Positions 33,447 to 42,164 are shown, counted from the first letter of the stretch. The stretch is DNA of 44,652 bases from Micromonospora arida (GCF_003857035.1 NZ_QGSY01000331.1:1-44652), one strand, 5' to 3'. A program made the numbers and translations. The notes: generated by a model not told the origin, from the sequence alone.

Positions 33447-36400
33447 TCAGCCGGCGTGGTACGCCCGGATGATGGTCTGGTCGATTCCGCTACCGCCGTT
33501 GGCGGCGGCCTTCACCCGCAACGACACGGACTGCCCGGCGGCGGCCGTCGGCAGCGCGACCCGGTAGCTGTCGCCGCTGCCGGTGACCCGGGCCGACTTC
33601 CAGGTGGCCCCGTCGTCCGTGGAGGTCCAGACCTGGAACGACGTCACCTTCTGCGCCTTGATGCCCCGCATCTGCCGGACGGCCAGTTCCGCAGTTCCGC
33701 CGGTGGCGTGGTTGTTGGTGTCCATCGGCAGCGCGTAGTCCACCGCGAGCAGCGGCAGCGGCACGCTCCCGGTGCCGTCCGGCCCTGCCGACCGGAACGT
33801 CCACGAGGTGTTGACCTTGGTGGAGATCGGCAGGATCAGGCTCGTGTCGACGTCGAGGGTCAGCCGGTAGTCGGCCGACTGCTGCGGCACTGTGAAGTCG
33901 GCGAGCGGGCGGTCCCGCTCCTCGACCAGTTTCCCGTTGCGGTACAACGACAGCTTGCGGTTCACGCCGATCGAGGAGCCCTGGAGGCAGTCGGCCCGCT
34001 GGTGCTGGTCGGTCAGCGACACCAGGTCGATGTGCAGGTTGCCCCGGGTCCGTGACGGAGCGGTGGCGCAGCTCTGGTCGACGCCGGCCGGGTCGTCGTA
34101 CCAGCCGGAGTGCAGCGGCTGGCGCGCCCAGACCTTGGTCTGCAGACTGCCCGGCTGGTAGGTGCGGGGCGCCTCCTGGGCCGACAGGCCACCGTAGACA
34201 CCCTCGTCCGCCCAGCGGTAGCCGGCCGAGAGGTAGTCGGTGCGGTACGGCGGCAGGTTCCCCTCGTGGGTCTGCGTCACCGGCACCCCGTCCGGGGTGA
34301 AGCCGCTGCGGATCAGCTGGGTGACCATCCCCTCCGAGTCGACCTGGTGGAAGCGCTCCTCGATCCGGGCGAGCTTCGCCTGCTCGGCCTTGCTCACCCG
34401 GAAGGCGGGGTCGGCCGGCACGCCGCCCGCGTACTCGTGCACCAGGTTGTAGCGGTACGGCTTGGCGGTGCCGGCTGGCGAGTCCAGGTTGACCGCCGCC
34501 CAGGTGCGTCGGGAGCCGACGGTGGGCTTGGGCAGCGCGGTGGTGCGGACCGTCGTCCTGGCACCGTACCCGCTGATCTGGTGCCACCAGGACAGGCCGT
34601 TCGGCGCGGTCTGGACGTTGGTGAGGTCGGTCCGGGTGGGCGTGGTGGGCACCCCGTCGACCGTCGCCGTCACAGGCCTGGCCCGCGCCGGGTCGAGCGT
34701 CACGCTCCGGGCGCCGCGCACGTCCAGGTCGACCTCGGCGGCGAGTGTCGTCTCCAACACGTCGCTGTCGACGTAGTAGGCGACGGACGAGCCGAGGATC
34801 GCGTACCGGCCGGCCGGCACCCGCAGCGTGAAGGTGTCTCCGGGCGTGCCGCCCGCACCGCCGTAGTAGATCAGCGGGTCGGTGAGGTTGGTGACCAGCA
34901 GGTTGATCCAGCTCTCCGCGCCGTCCTTCAGGCCCGGCAGCGGCTTCGTCTGGATCGTCAGGTCGTAGCTGGGCTGCTCGACGTAGAAGCTCACCGGGGT
35001 CGTCGCGACCAGCTTGCGCCCGGAACGGGCGGTGACGGTTGCCAGGTAGAAGCCCGGTCGGGCGGCCAGCGCCGCACGGTTGACCCGCAGGGTCGCCGAG
35101 GCGGTGGTGCCGTGCCTGAGCGTCAGCCGGCTCGTCGACAGCGACGCCGCGCCGCGCGGCACCGGTTGGCCGTCGTGGTTGACGATCGACACGTCGAGGT
35201 CGAGAACGGCCGTCGACTCACCGGTCCAGCTCAGCTTCGTCTCGCTGGTCCCGGACTGCGGGTAGGCGAAGGTGCCGAGGTTGACCACCGGCTGGTTGCC
35301 GGTGGGGCCACCGAGGGCCCGGGCCGCGTTGAGCCGACCGGCGCCGACGGCGTACGGGTCGATGCCGCTGAGTGGGTCGGCGGCGCCGACGAGGGCGGCC
35401 TTGAGTCGCTCACCGCTCCAGTCCGGGTGACGCTGGGCGAGCAGCGCTGCGGCGCCAGCCACGTGCGGGCTCGCCATCGAGGTGCCGCTGATCGCCTCGT
35501 AGTACCGGTCGATCGGGTCCTGGAGGTTGGTGCCGGCGGCCCGGGCGGCGACGATGTCGACACCGGGCGCGACCAGTTCCGGCTTGGCCACGTTGCTGGT
35601 GACCAGCGGCCCGCGGCTGGAGAAGTCGGCGAGCTTGTCGTTGCGGTCGACCGCTCCGACGGTCAGCGCGCTGGCGGCCGAGCCCGGCGAGGAGATGGCG
35701 CCGCCGCTGTTACCGGCGGCGATGACGAAGAGCGCGCCGGTGGACTCGCTCAGAGTGTCGACGGCGAGCGACAGCGGGTCGCTGCCGTCGTCCGGGTCGC
35801 TGCCGCCGAGGCTCATGTTGATGACGTCGGCCCGGGTGGCGGCCCACTCCATGGCGGCGATGATGCCGGAGTCGTCGCCGTAGCCGGAGTCGTCGAGAAC
35901 CTTACCGATCACCAGCTCGGCGTCCGGCGCCACCCCGCGACGCTGACCGTGGGCGGCCGCGCCGGTGCCGGCGATGGTCGAGGCGACGTGCGTACCGTGG
36001 CCGTTGTGGTCGACGGCGTCACCGCCCTCGACGGTGAAGTCGGCCCGCTCGGCGACCCGGCCGACCAGGTCCGGGTGGGTGAAGTCGGCGCCGGTGTCGA
36101 GCACCGCGACCCGGACGCCCTTGCCGGTCCAGCCGGCCTTCCAGGCATCCGGCGCGGCGATCTGGCCCAGGTTGCGGTCCAGGCCGGCCGGGCGCCCACC
36201 GCCGGTCAGGGCGGTGGCCCGGACCTTGCGGTCGAGCCAGACCTTCTTCGCGCCCGCGAGCAGCGAGTTGGTCGCAAGCTTCGCCGTGGCCGGGCTCTTC
36301 TTGGGTACGCGGCCGGCGACCGCACCGATGCTGGGCAACGCCAGCACGTCACCGAGCGCGGCTACCCGGGCGGACGCGGTGGCGGGCTGCACGATGAGCG

Positions 36401-36788
36401 GCAGCTCGGCGGAGTTGTCGTCGTCGTAGCCGTCGGCGATCAGCGTGGTGACGTCGAACAGGTCGGGGTCGAGGACCGAGCCGAGCTGGGACGCGACGCG
36501 GGCGGGGATGACGTGCAGGTGCCCGTCGGGGCCGCAGCTCTGGTGGATCACCGCGTTCTCGTCCGCCGGCCGAATTGTGGCGTGTGGGCAACCCGATCCG
36601 GTGTCCCGTACGGTCACCACGTCCCCGGTCAGCAGGGTGACGGTGTGCCTCTTCCCGTCAGCAGTGGCTGCGGGTGCGCCGGTCTGACCGATGTCGCTGG
36701 GTCCGGCCGTGGCGGTGCCGCCCGGTAGGGCGGTCAGCGTCGTGGCCGTGACGGCGACGGCCAACAGCCATCGCATTTTCCTGAGCAT
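33447..36788 (-). CDS. Secreted subtilisin-like serine peptidase (S8)
   Basis: A 1113-aa exported protease. It has a signal peptide (about 1-29, KMRWLLAVAVTATTLTALPG) and a propeptide to about 215. The S8 catalytic domain carries the triad D in VAVLDTGADFTHPDL (about 229), H in NGHGTHVASTIAG (about 265) and S in ISGTSMASPHVAGAAALL (about 434). Residues from about 480 are a long set of beta domains. The last block (WTSTDDGATWKSARVTGSG) is typical of large secreted streptomycete-type subtilisins. It ends in a T-run hairpin and is divergent from a secreted peptidase across 326 nt. Confidence 0.95.
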   Translation of the reverse strand: MLRKMRWLLAVAVTATTLTALPGGTATAGPSDIGQTGAPAATADGKRHTVTLLTGDVVTVRDTGSGCPHATIRPADENAVIHQSCGPDGHLHVIPARVASQLGSVLDPDLFDVTTLIADGYDDDNSAELPLIVQPATASARVAALGDVLALPSIGAVAGRVPKKSPATAKLATNSLLAGAKKVWLDRKVRATALTGGGRPAGLDRNLGQIAAPDAWKAGWTGKGVRVAVLDTGADFTHPDLVGRVAERADFTVEGGDAVDHNGHGTHVASTIAGTGAAAHGQRRGVAPDAELVIGKVLDDSGYGDDSGIIAAMEWAATRADVINMSLGGSDPDDGSDPLSLAVDTLSESTGALFVIAAGNSGGAISSPGSAASALTVGAVDRNDKLADFSSRGPLVTSNVAKPELVAPGVDIVAARAAGTNLQDPIDRYYEAISGTSMASPHVAGAAALLAQRHPDWSGERLKAALVGAADPLSGIDPYAVGAGRLNAARALGGPTGNQPVVNLGTFAYPQSGTSETKLSWTGESTAVLDLDVSIVNHDGQPVPRGAASLSTSRLTLRHGTTASATLRVNRAALAARPGFYLATVTARSGRKLVATTPVSFYVEQPSYDLTIQTKPLPGLKDGAESWINLLVTNLTDPLIYYGGAGGTPGDTFTLRVPAGRYAILGSSVAYYVDSDVLETTLAAEVDLDVRGARSVTLDPARARPVTATVDGVPTTPTRTDLTNVQTAPNGLSWWHQISGYGARTTVRTTALPKPTVGSRRTWAAVNLDSPAGTAKPYRYNLVHEYAGGVPADPAFRVSKAEQAKLARIEERFHQVDSEGMVTQLIRSGFTPDGVPVTQTHEGNLPPYRTDYLSAGYRWADEGVYGGLSAQEAPRTYQPGSLQTKVWARQPLHSGWYDDPAGVDQSCATAPSRTRGNLHIDLVSLTDQHQRADCLQGSSIGVNRKLSLYRNGKLVEERDRPLADFTVPQQSADYRLTLDVDTSLILPISTKVNTSWTFRSAGPDGTGSVPLPLLAVDYALPMDTNNHATGGTAELAVRQMRGIKAQKVTSFQVWTSTDDGATWKSARVTGSGDSYRVALPTAAAGQSVSLRVKAAANGGSGIDQTIIRAYHAG

Positions 36789-37114
36789 CTTGCTCCTCGT
36801 CTAATGTGGACGAACCCGCCTCTTCGGGCGACTTCGGCAAGATCATATGCAGGGAAAGGATCACCCGGGCACCCCTTGACGAGGGGTTTTCCGGCTCGCA
36901 CGCTGAGGATTTCGGCGCTGTTTCGCCGCCGGGCTCAGTTCGATGTCGTTTCGATTGCCGCCCGGTAGACCGGCAGCGACGGTGTGGGCGACAGATGCGT
37001 CCCTGGCCGAAGGGATCGACGGGACGCCGGCCCGGACCTAGCATGGCGACGAATGGATCTTCGAGATTGGCCCCTGCCGACCCCGGCAACCAGCCCAACC
37101 GAAGGGAGACGCGC
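36789..37114. other. Divergent intergenic region between two secreted-peptidase genes
   Basis: No gene is seen. The part at 36830-36960 is less GC-rich than its flanks and should hold the promoters of both the subtilisin and the X-Pro peptidase. No -10/-35 pair or palindrome stood out clearly. GAAGGGAG at 37101-37108 is the ribosome site of the plus-strand gene. Confidence 0.4.
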
Positions 37115-38998
37115 ATGCGTCGACCCCGTCATCTGGCACTCCTGAGCGTCGGCGTGTCCGGCGCCCTGGTCCTCAGCGCAGCCCCACCCGCGGCTGCCGC
37201 CCCGCCCACGCCCACCACGCCCACCGGCATCGTGGTCAGCGACGGCATGACCCAACCGGTGTTCTCGCTCGCCGACGCGATCGAGGAGCGGGTGTTCGTC
37301 CAGACCCCGGTGGACACCGACCACGACGGTCGGCCCGACCGGGTGGCGATCGACATCTCCCGCCCCCGGGAGACCGCCACGCAGGGCTTCAAGGTGCCTG
37401 TCATCTTCGAGCACAGCCCGTACCGCAAGGGCACCTGGGGTGACGTGCCGTACCCGAGCGTGCTGGTCGACGAGCTGCCGCAGAACGGTCTGACCGACCG
37501 CAACGGGCGTCGCGCACTCGACGCCGGCGCACAGCGGGCCCAGGCGAAGGCCAACCTGCCCGGCTCGCTGGACGACTACTACGTGCCCCGCGGGTACGCG
37601 GTGGTGCTCGGCCAGAGCGTCGGCACCGGCGACTCCGACGGCTGCCCGACCAGCGGGGACCAGGCCGAGACGCTCGGCACCAAGGCGGTCATCGACTGGC
37701 TCAACGGCCGTGCCAAGGGGTACGACGCGAACGGCGCCCCGGTCACCGCCGGCTGGACCACCGGCGCGGTTGGCATGACCGGCGTCTCCTACAACGGGAC
37801 GCTGCCCAACCAGGTGGCCACCACGGGCGTCAAGGGGCTCAAGACCATCGTGCCGGTCTCCGCGATCAGCAGCTGGTACGACTACTACCGGGCCAACGGC
37901 CTGGTGGTCGCGCCCGGGACGTTCCAGGGCGAGGACCTCGACATCCTGGCCCAGTACACCGCCGGGCAGGCCCGCGCCGAGGGGCAGTGCGCCGACGAGC
38001 TCGCGGATATCACCGCGAAGCAGGACCGGGTCACCGGCGACTACTCGAAGTTCTGGCAGGATCGCGACTACCTCGACGCCCGCGACGTCAAGGCCAGCGT
38101 CTTCGTCGTGCACGGCCTCAACGACTGGAACGTGAAGACCGAACACTTCGCCGGCTGGTGGGACCAGCTCGCCAAGCGCGACGTCCCCCGCAAGATCTGG
38201 CTGCACCAGGGCGGCCACGGCGGTCCCGGCAGCAGCGCCTCGGTGACCCTGCCCGGCGGCCAGACGTGGACGTACAAGCAGACCGAGAACCGCTGGTTCG
38301 ACTTCTGGCTGTGGAACGTGCGCAACGGCATCATGGACGAGCCGACGGCGGTGCTCCAGCGCGAGGACCGCGCCTACACCACGTACGCCAACTGGCCCGA
38401 CCCGGCGGCGCGGGAGGTCGGCCTGCGCTTCGCGGCCACCGACACCACCGCACCCGGCGCGCTCACCACCGGCAAGCCGCCGAAGGCCAAAATCGAGCAG
38501 AGCTTCGTCGACGAGGGCCGGACCATCCACCCGGACACCCTGGTGTCCAACCCGGACACCGCGAGCGCCAACCGACTCGCCTACCGCTCCCCCGAGCTGA
38601 CGCAGAGCGTGCGCATCTCCGGGCGTCCGGAGATGCGACTGCGGATGGCGATCGACAACAAGCCGGACGCGAACCTCACCGCGTACCTGGTCGACTACGG
38701 CCCGGCCGGGTCGACCGCCGCCCCGACCGTGGTGACGCGGGGTTGGATGGACCCGCAGAACCGCAAGAGCGCCGCGCGCACCGAGCCGGTCAAGCAGGGC
38801 AAGCTGTACGACTACCGGTGGACCATGGAGCCGAAGGACTACATCTTCCCGGCGGGACACCGGATCGGCGTGGTCGTCTTCTCCAGCGACCAGGAGTACA
38901 CCCTGCTGCCGTTGGGCGGCACCGAGCTGCGGGTCGCGCCGAACGACAGCGAACTGCGACTGCCGGTTGTCGGCGGGCGGAGCGTCCTCGGGTTCTGA
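37115..38998 (+). CDS. Secreted X-Pro dipeptidyl-peptidase (S15)
   Basis: 627 aa from ATG 37115, 6 nt after GAAGGGAG. A signal peptide (about 1-29, ending PPAAAA) is followed by an alpha/beta-hydrolase S15 domain with the nucleophile S225 in GMTGVSYNG, D337 in VVHGLNDWN and H368 in HQGGHGGPG. A jelly-roll C-terminal PepX_C domain runs from about 420 (RPEMRLRMAIDNKPDANLTA, GHRIGVVVFSSDQEYTLLPL). It removes X-Pro dipeptides from the N-termini of peptides outside the cell. Its divergent neighbour is a secreted subtilisin, which could supply the peptides. A hairpin follows. Confidence 0.95.
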   Translation: MRRPRHLALLSVGVSGALVLSAAPPAAAAPPTPTTPTGIVVSDGMTQPVFSLADAIEERVFVQTPVDTDHDGRPDRVAIDISRPRETATQGFKVPVIFEHSPYRKGTWGDVPYPSVLVDELPQNGLTDRNGRRALDAGAQRAQAKANLPGSLDDYYVPRGYAVVLGQSVGTGDSDGCPTSGDQAETLGTKAVIDWLNGRAKGYDANGAPVTAGWTTGAVGMTGVSYNGTLPNQVATTGVKGLKTIVPVSAISSWYDYYRANGLVVAPGTFQGEDLDILAQYTAGQARAEGQCADELADITAKQDRVTGDYSKFWQDRDYLDARDVKASVFVVHGLNDWNVKTEHFAGWWDQLAKRDVPRKIWLHQGGHGGPGSSASVTLPGGQTWTYKQTENRWFDFWLWNVRNGIMDEPTAVLQREDRAYTTYANWPDPAAREVGLRFAATDTTAPGALTTGKPPKAKIEQSFVDEGRTIHPDTLVSNPDTASANRLAYRSPELTQSVRISGRPEMRLRMAIDNKPDANLTAYLVDYGPAGSTAAPTVVTRGWMDPQNRKSAARTEPVKQGKLYDYRWTMEPKDYIFPAGHRIGVVVFSSDQEYTLLPLGGTELRVAPNDSELRLPVVGGRSVLGF

Positions 38999-39015
38999 TT
39001 CGTCCCTGCGCTCCC

Positions 39016-39052
39016 GGGTGGGGCAGTCCGACACGTTCGGGCTGCCCCACCC
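39016..39052 (+). terminator. Hairpin after the X-Pro peptidase gene
   Basis: GGGTGGGGCAG (39016-39026) and CTGCCCCACCC (39042-39052) are perfect 11-bp arms 17 nt after the stop. No T-tract follows. Confidence 0.7.
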
Positions 39053-39127
39053 GCACGTCGGGACCCCCTCCGCCGGCGTAGCACCGCGTGCTGCCGCGCA
39101 GGTGCCGCCGGCCGCCACTCAGCGGCG

Positions 39128-39204
39128 TGATCCACGCGGCTTTCATGAAGTCGGGGCATCCCCGGCGCCGGGACACCGCGACTTTCAGGAACCCGAGTGG
39201 ATCG
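39128..39204. repeat. 77-bp palindromic repeat, copy 1
   Basis: This copy matches 39717-39793 with only one or two differences, in the outermost bases. The unit is itself an imperfect palindrome (ends TGATCCAC and GTGGATC; internal TTTCATGAAGTC against GACTTTCAGGAA; centre CCGGCGCCGG). It is REP/MITE-like and would fold into a long hairpin. From memory, such units are common between genes of Micromonospora-type genomes. Confidence 0.8.
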
Positions 39205-39288
39205 CGCCATCCGTCTTCGCCGTGCCGGGTTTGCTCGCCACACTGACCCCGCGTCGGACCGGCCCGAACGCAGCCGCCCTGCCCGAGT

Positions 39289-39372
39289 CCGCATGATCGT
39301 GCTCGATCCTGGATGTAGTGGTCTCGTGGCATGGGGAAGGGCCTGTTTCCTGGATCGAGCACGATCATGCGG
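39289..39372. repeat. 84-bp element with 21-bp perfect inverted ends
   Basis: The perfect 21-bp arms at 39289-39309 and 39352-39372 begin CCGCATGATCGTGCTCGATC and its complement. With one mismatch they extend inward by a further GGA. The 42-bp centre is AT-richer. It does not encode a protein and is unlike the neighbouring 77-bp family. A second palindromic repeat family or a MITE remnant. Confidence 0.7.
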
Positions 39373-39396
39373 GACGCGAGGTTCGGTCCGCGCGCC

Positions 39397-39632
39397 GACC
39401 CGGGCCAGGCCAGGCCGACGGCGCGGTGACCCGGGCCAGGCCAGGCCGACGGCGCGGTACCCGCACCAGGCGAGGCCACACGCTGACCCGGGCCAGGCCA
39501 GGCCACACGACGCTCTAACCCGGCCAGCCAGGCCAGGCCACGGCGCGGTGACCCGCACCAGGCGAGGCCACACGCTGACCCGGGCCAGGTCACGGCGCGG
39601 TGACGCGAATCAGGCCAGGCCACATGACGCGG
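39397..39632. repeat. Degenerate tandem repeat array
   Basis: About eight to nine units of 22-36 bp built from CCCGGGCCAGGCCAGGCC, often followed by GACGGCGCGGTG or ACACGCTG, run through this stretch. The unit length varies and there are no unique spacers, so it is not a CRISPR. Open frames run through it only because the unit lacks stops. Confidence 0.7.
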
Positions 39633-39716
39633 GCTGCCGCGGACCAGGCCGGGGCACACGGCGCGCTGGCCTCGGGGTCGGACCGGTCCGGGGCGCGCGA
39701 ACGGCGCAGACCGGCA

Positions 39717-39793
39717 TGATCCACTCGGCTTTCATGAAGTCGGGGCATCCCCGGCGCCGGGACACCGCGACTTTCAGGAACCCGAGTGGATCA
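39717..39793. repeat. 77-bp palindromic repeat, copy 2
   Basis: The second copy, in direct orientation to copy 1 and 589 bp away. Here the ends pair perfectly (TGATCCACTCGG with CCGAGTGGATCA), so this is the better-preserved palindrome. The DNA between the copies holds the inverted-end element and the tandem array. Confidence 0.8.
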
Positions 39794-39966
39794 CGCCGCC
39801 GTGACCTCCGTGTCGGGTTCGCACGGCCGGCAGGGTGGGTGGTTTGCCGGGTTTGGCGTCGGGTGTCGGGTGGTCGGGGCCACCCCGTCGGCGGAATCGG
39901 CGGCCGGGTCGGGTCGTTATACCTGGCAGACCACCGCAACAGCCCGGGTCATTGGCGCGCCGGCCC

Positions 39967-40094
39967 CCGCCGGGAACACCCGCCAGGCCGCCCCGGTTAC
40001 ATCCCCGCACGGCCGAGCACGACAACGGCCGGGCAGGGCAGCCGCCGGGAACACCCGCCAGGCCGCCCCGGTTACATCCCCGCACGGCCGAGCA
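39967..40094. repeat. Two perfect 53-bp direct repeats, period 75 bp
   Basis: Bases 39967-40019 and 40042-40094 appear identical by eye (CCGCCGGGAACACCCGCCAG at the start, CACGGCCGAGCA at the end). They are separated by 22 bp and lie 185-310 bp before the C39-like peptidase gene, in its presumed upstream region. No gene is seen from 38999 to 40278. Confidence 0.75.
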
Positions 40095-40278
40095 GCACAA
40101 CAGGTTCGGCCCCCGCGGGCAGGCGGAATGACCTGCCACCCCGAACGGTTACACCTTGTCCCGACGCCGACCCCCCTCGCGGGTCACCGGGCAGAACCCC
40201 TCGAACTTTCCCCGCACGTCGCACTGACCCCCCGTTGAGTGCCGTGCGGGCACCCCCGATGCAGAGGAGCACGCCATC

Positions 40279-40938
40279 ATGCGTACCGATCTGATCCGTA
40301 AGACCGCCCTGACCGCCGCCGGCCTCGCCTTCACCGGCGGCGCCATCGCCGGCCCCGTCACCACCGCGTACGCCGCGTCGGAGGCCAAGCCGGCCACCCA
40401 GACGCAGAGCGACCGTAAGCCCGCCGGTGAGCGTCAGCTCGGTGTGCGCTACGAGGCCCAGCCGAACTTCTACTACTGCGGCCCGGCCGCCACGCGTAAT
40501 GCCCTGTCCGTGCAGGGCAAGGAGATCAGCGTGGACGCCATGGCCAAGGAGATGGGCACCACCGAGGCCGGCACCAACTCCATCAACGACATCACCCCGG
40601 TGCTGAACAAGGAGACCGGCAAGAACGACGCCTACCACAGCGTGGAGATCTCCAGCCCCGACGCTGACGGTAAGCAGACCGACCGGCTGCGCGCCGACAT
40701 CGTGCGCACCGTGGACGACGGCCGGGCCGTGGTCGCGAACATCGCCGGCACCAGCGTCGACACCGCCGGCGGCGTGCACTCCTTCGAGGGCGGGCACTAC
40801 ATCAGCGTCGTGGGTTACCGCGACGGCGGGAACGTGGTGAAGATCGCCGACTCCGCCGATGCGAACACCGCCTCCTACGAGGTCACCGTCGAGCACCTCG
40901 CCGACTGGATCGCCACCCGCGGCTACGCCACCAGCTGA
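40279..40938 (+). CDS. Secreted C39-like cysteine peptidase
   Basis: 219 aa with a signal peptide ending near AYA at residue 32 (TALTAAGLAFTGGAIAG core). The mature part is a papain-fold C39-like domain: C67 in NFYYCGPAATRNAL, H173 in FEGGHYISVVGYRD and D191 in VVKIADSADANT give the expected Cys-His-Asp triad. The ATG follows AGAGGAG. Its substrate is unknown. The peptidase domain is free-standing and not fused to an ABC exporter as in bacteriocin-processing C39 enzymes. A strong hairpin follows the gene, and long repeats precede it. Confidence 0.88.
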   Translation: MRTDLIRKTALTAAGLAFTGGAIAGPVTTAYAASEAKPATQTQSDRKPAGERQLGVRYEAQPNFYYCGPAATRNALSVQGKEISVDAMAKEMGTTEAGTNSINDITPVLNKETGKNDAYHSVEISSPDADGKQTDRLRADIVRTVDDGRAVVANIAGTSVDTAGGVHSFEGGHYISVVGYRDGGNVVKIADSADANTASYEVTVEHLADWIATRGYATS

Positions 40939-40957
40939 CCTGCACACCAGCACACAC

Positions 40958-41002
40958 CGAAGGGCCGGACCCCACCACGGGGCCGGCCCTTCGGCGTCTT
41001 TT
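40958..41002 (+). terminator. Strong terminator after the C39-like gene
   Basis: CGAAGGGCCGGACCCC pairs with GGGGCCGGCCCTTCG (one mismatch) around a short loop. The stem ends at 40994 and is followed by CGTCTTTT. It begins 19 nt after the stop. Rho-independent type. Confidence 0.85.
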
Positions 41003-41021
41003 CCACCAACTGCGGGGCGTA

Positions 41022-41071
41022 TTGACAATTGTCGACTTCAGCGTGAGGCTGGGAGCAGTGAGAGCGCTCTC
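41022..41071 (+). promoter_or_regulatory. Promoter with a LacI-type operator palindrome
   Basis: TTGACA (41022-41027) and GAGGCT (41045-41050) are spaced 17 nt apart and form a reasonable promoter. The perfect 12-bp palindrome GAGAGCGCTCTC lies at 41060-41071, around the expected transcription start. The AGCGCT core is that of LacI/GalR-family operators such as the CebR box of streptomycetes. A bound LacI-type repressor would block the DUF1996 gene. No LacI regulator is encoded in the window. Confidence 0.55.
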
Positions 41072-41178
41072 TCGCACCGGCCCAACCGGCCACCACCCAG
41101 TCTGGCCAGGCACAACTCCGATGTCTTCGGCGGCGGCGCCGGAGCTGTCCCTGACCCGCCCCCCCGACAGGAGTCACG

Positions 41179-42093
41179 ATGGACAGGGCCGCACCCCTCT
41201 CCGGCATCCCCCGCCGACTGCGCCTCGCCACGGCGATCGGCGCACTGCTGGTGCTACTCGGCACGTACCTGGTGTCCACCACCAACCGGGCCGACGCCGC
41301 CCCCGGGCGAGCCGGCGCTGACTTCGGCGCCAACGCCATCCGGGTCGCCGAGTTCCCCGCCGACTGCACCTACAGCCACCGGCTGCCGGACGACCCGATC
41401 GTCTTCCCCGGGCTGCCCGGGGCGTCGCACATGCACAGCTTCTTCGGCAGCACGGTGACGAACGCCAAGACCACCCTCCCGGACCTGGTCAACTCGCCCA
41501 CCACCTGCAACCCGCGGGTGGACGTCTCGTCGTACTGGGTGCCGACCCTGTATCGGGACAACGTCGCCGTGGAGCCGGCGATCGCCACGTTCTACTACCT
41601 GGGCGAGGGCGTACGCGCCGACGTCGTCGCGAACACCCAGCCGTTCCCGCTGGGGCTGCGGCTCGTCGCCGGCAACGCGAAGGCCACCGGACCGAACGAC
41701 AGCATCGCCCGCTGGTCCTGCCTGCACGCCGGGCACGTGCCGCCGTCGAAGGACTTCGTCAACTGCCCGTCGGGCACGATGCTGGAGTCGTACCTGGACT
41801 TCCCGCAGTGCTGGAACGGCCGTGACCTCGACTCGCCGGACCACAAGAGCCACCTGGCGTACCCGGTGAACCAGGCCTGCCCGAGCACCCACCCGGTGCA
41901 CGTGCCGAAGTTGCGTCAGGTGCTGCGGTACCCGGTCACCGGTGACCCGTCGCGGTTCCGGCTGGCCTCCGGGCCGGGCTACACGATGCACGGCGACTTC
42001 TTCAACGCCTGGCCGGTGGCGGAGTTGGCCCGCCGGGTCCAGGACTGCATCCGTCCCGTCATCAAGTGCGGTCACGACGGCCGACCGATCTGA
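41179..42093 (+). CDS. Secreted DUF1996-domain protein
   Basis: 304 aa; the ATG follows CAGGAG. An uncleaved or signal-type hydrophobic N-terminus (about 14-42, LATAIGALLVLLGTYLVSTT) is followed by DUF1996: GASHMHSFFGSTV near 80, CNPRVDVSSYWVPTLY, LDFPQCWNGRDLDSPDHKSH and GYTMHGDFFNAW. Conserved His, Asp and Cys residues suggest a metal site and disulfides in an extracellular protein. DUF1996 occurs in secreted, often carbohydrate-associated proteins of actinomycetes and fungi; its activity is not known to me. The upstream LacI-type palindrome fits sugar-responsive control. Confidence 0.9.
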   Translation: MDRAAPLSGIPRRLRLATAIGALLVLLGTYLVSTTNRADAAPGRAGADFGANAIRVAEFPADCTYSHRLPDDPIVFPGLPGASHMHSFFGSTVTNAKTTLPDLVNSPTTCNPRVDVSSYWVPTLYRDNVAVEPAIATFYYLGEGVRADVVANTQPFPLGLRLVAGNAKATGPNDSIARWSCLHAGHVPPSKDFVNCPSGTMLESYLDFPQCWNGRDLDSPDHKSHLAYPVNQACPSTHPVHVPKLRQVLRYPVTGDPSRFRLASGPGYTMHGDFFNAWPVAELARRVQDCIRPVIKCGHDGRPI

Positions 42094-42164
42094 GCGACAA
42101 CTCCACACCACGGCGGCGGGTCCGGTCACCCGGGCCCGCCGCCCTGGTCGAGAAGGGAGATCGG

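Noticed and set aside
34110..36728. 872-aa plus-strand open frame
   Set aside because: Antisense to the subtilisin gene, whose catalytic triad is clear; composition is typical of a shadow.
36935..39118. 727-aa minus-strand open frame
   Set aside because: Antisense to the X-Pro peptidase gene; no domain-like sequence.
39397..39632. CRISPR array
   Set aside because: The repeats vary in length and sequence and have no unique, equal-sized spacers; no cas genes are nearby.
39960..40278. Riboswitch upstream of the cell-surface peptidase gene
   Set aside because: A c-di-AMP (ydaO-type) switch is common before actinobacterial cell-wall hydrolase genes, but its conserved core sequences were not found; there are only 53-bp direct repeats.
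39197..40294. 365-aa plus-strand open frame across the repeats
   Set aside because: It runs through palindromes and tandem repeats, is low-complexity and overlaps the C39-like gene start; the repeat unit simply lacks stops.
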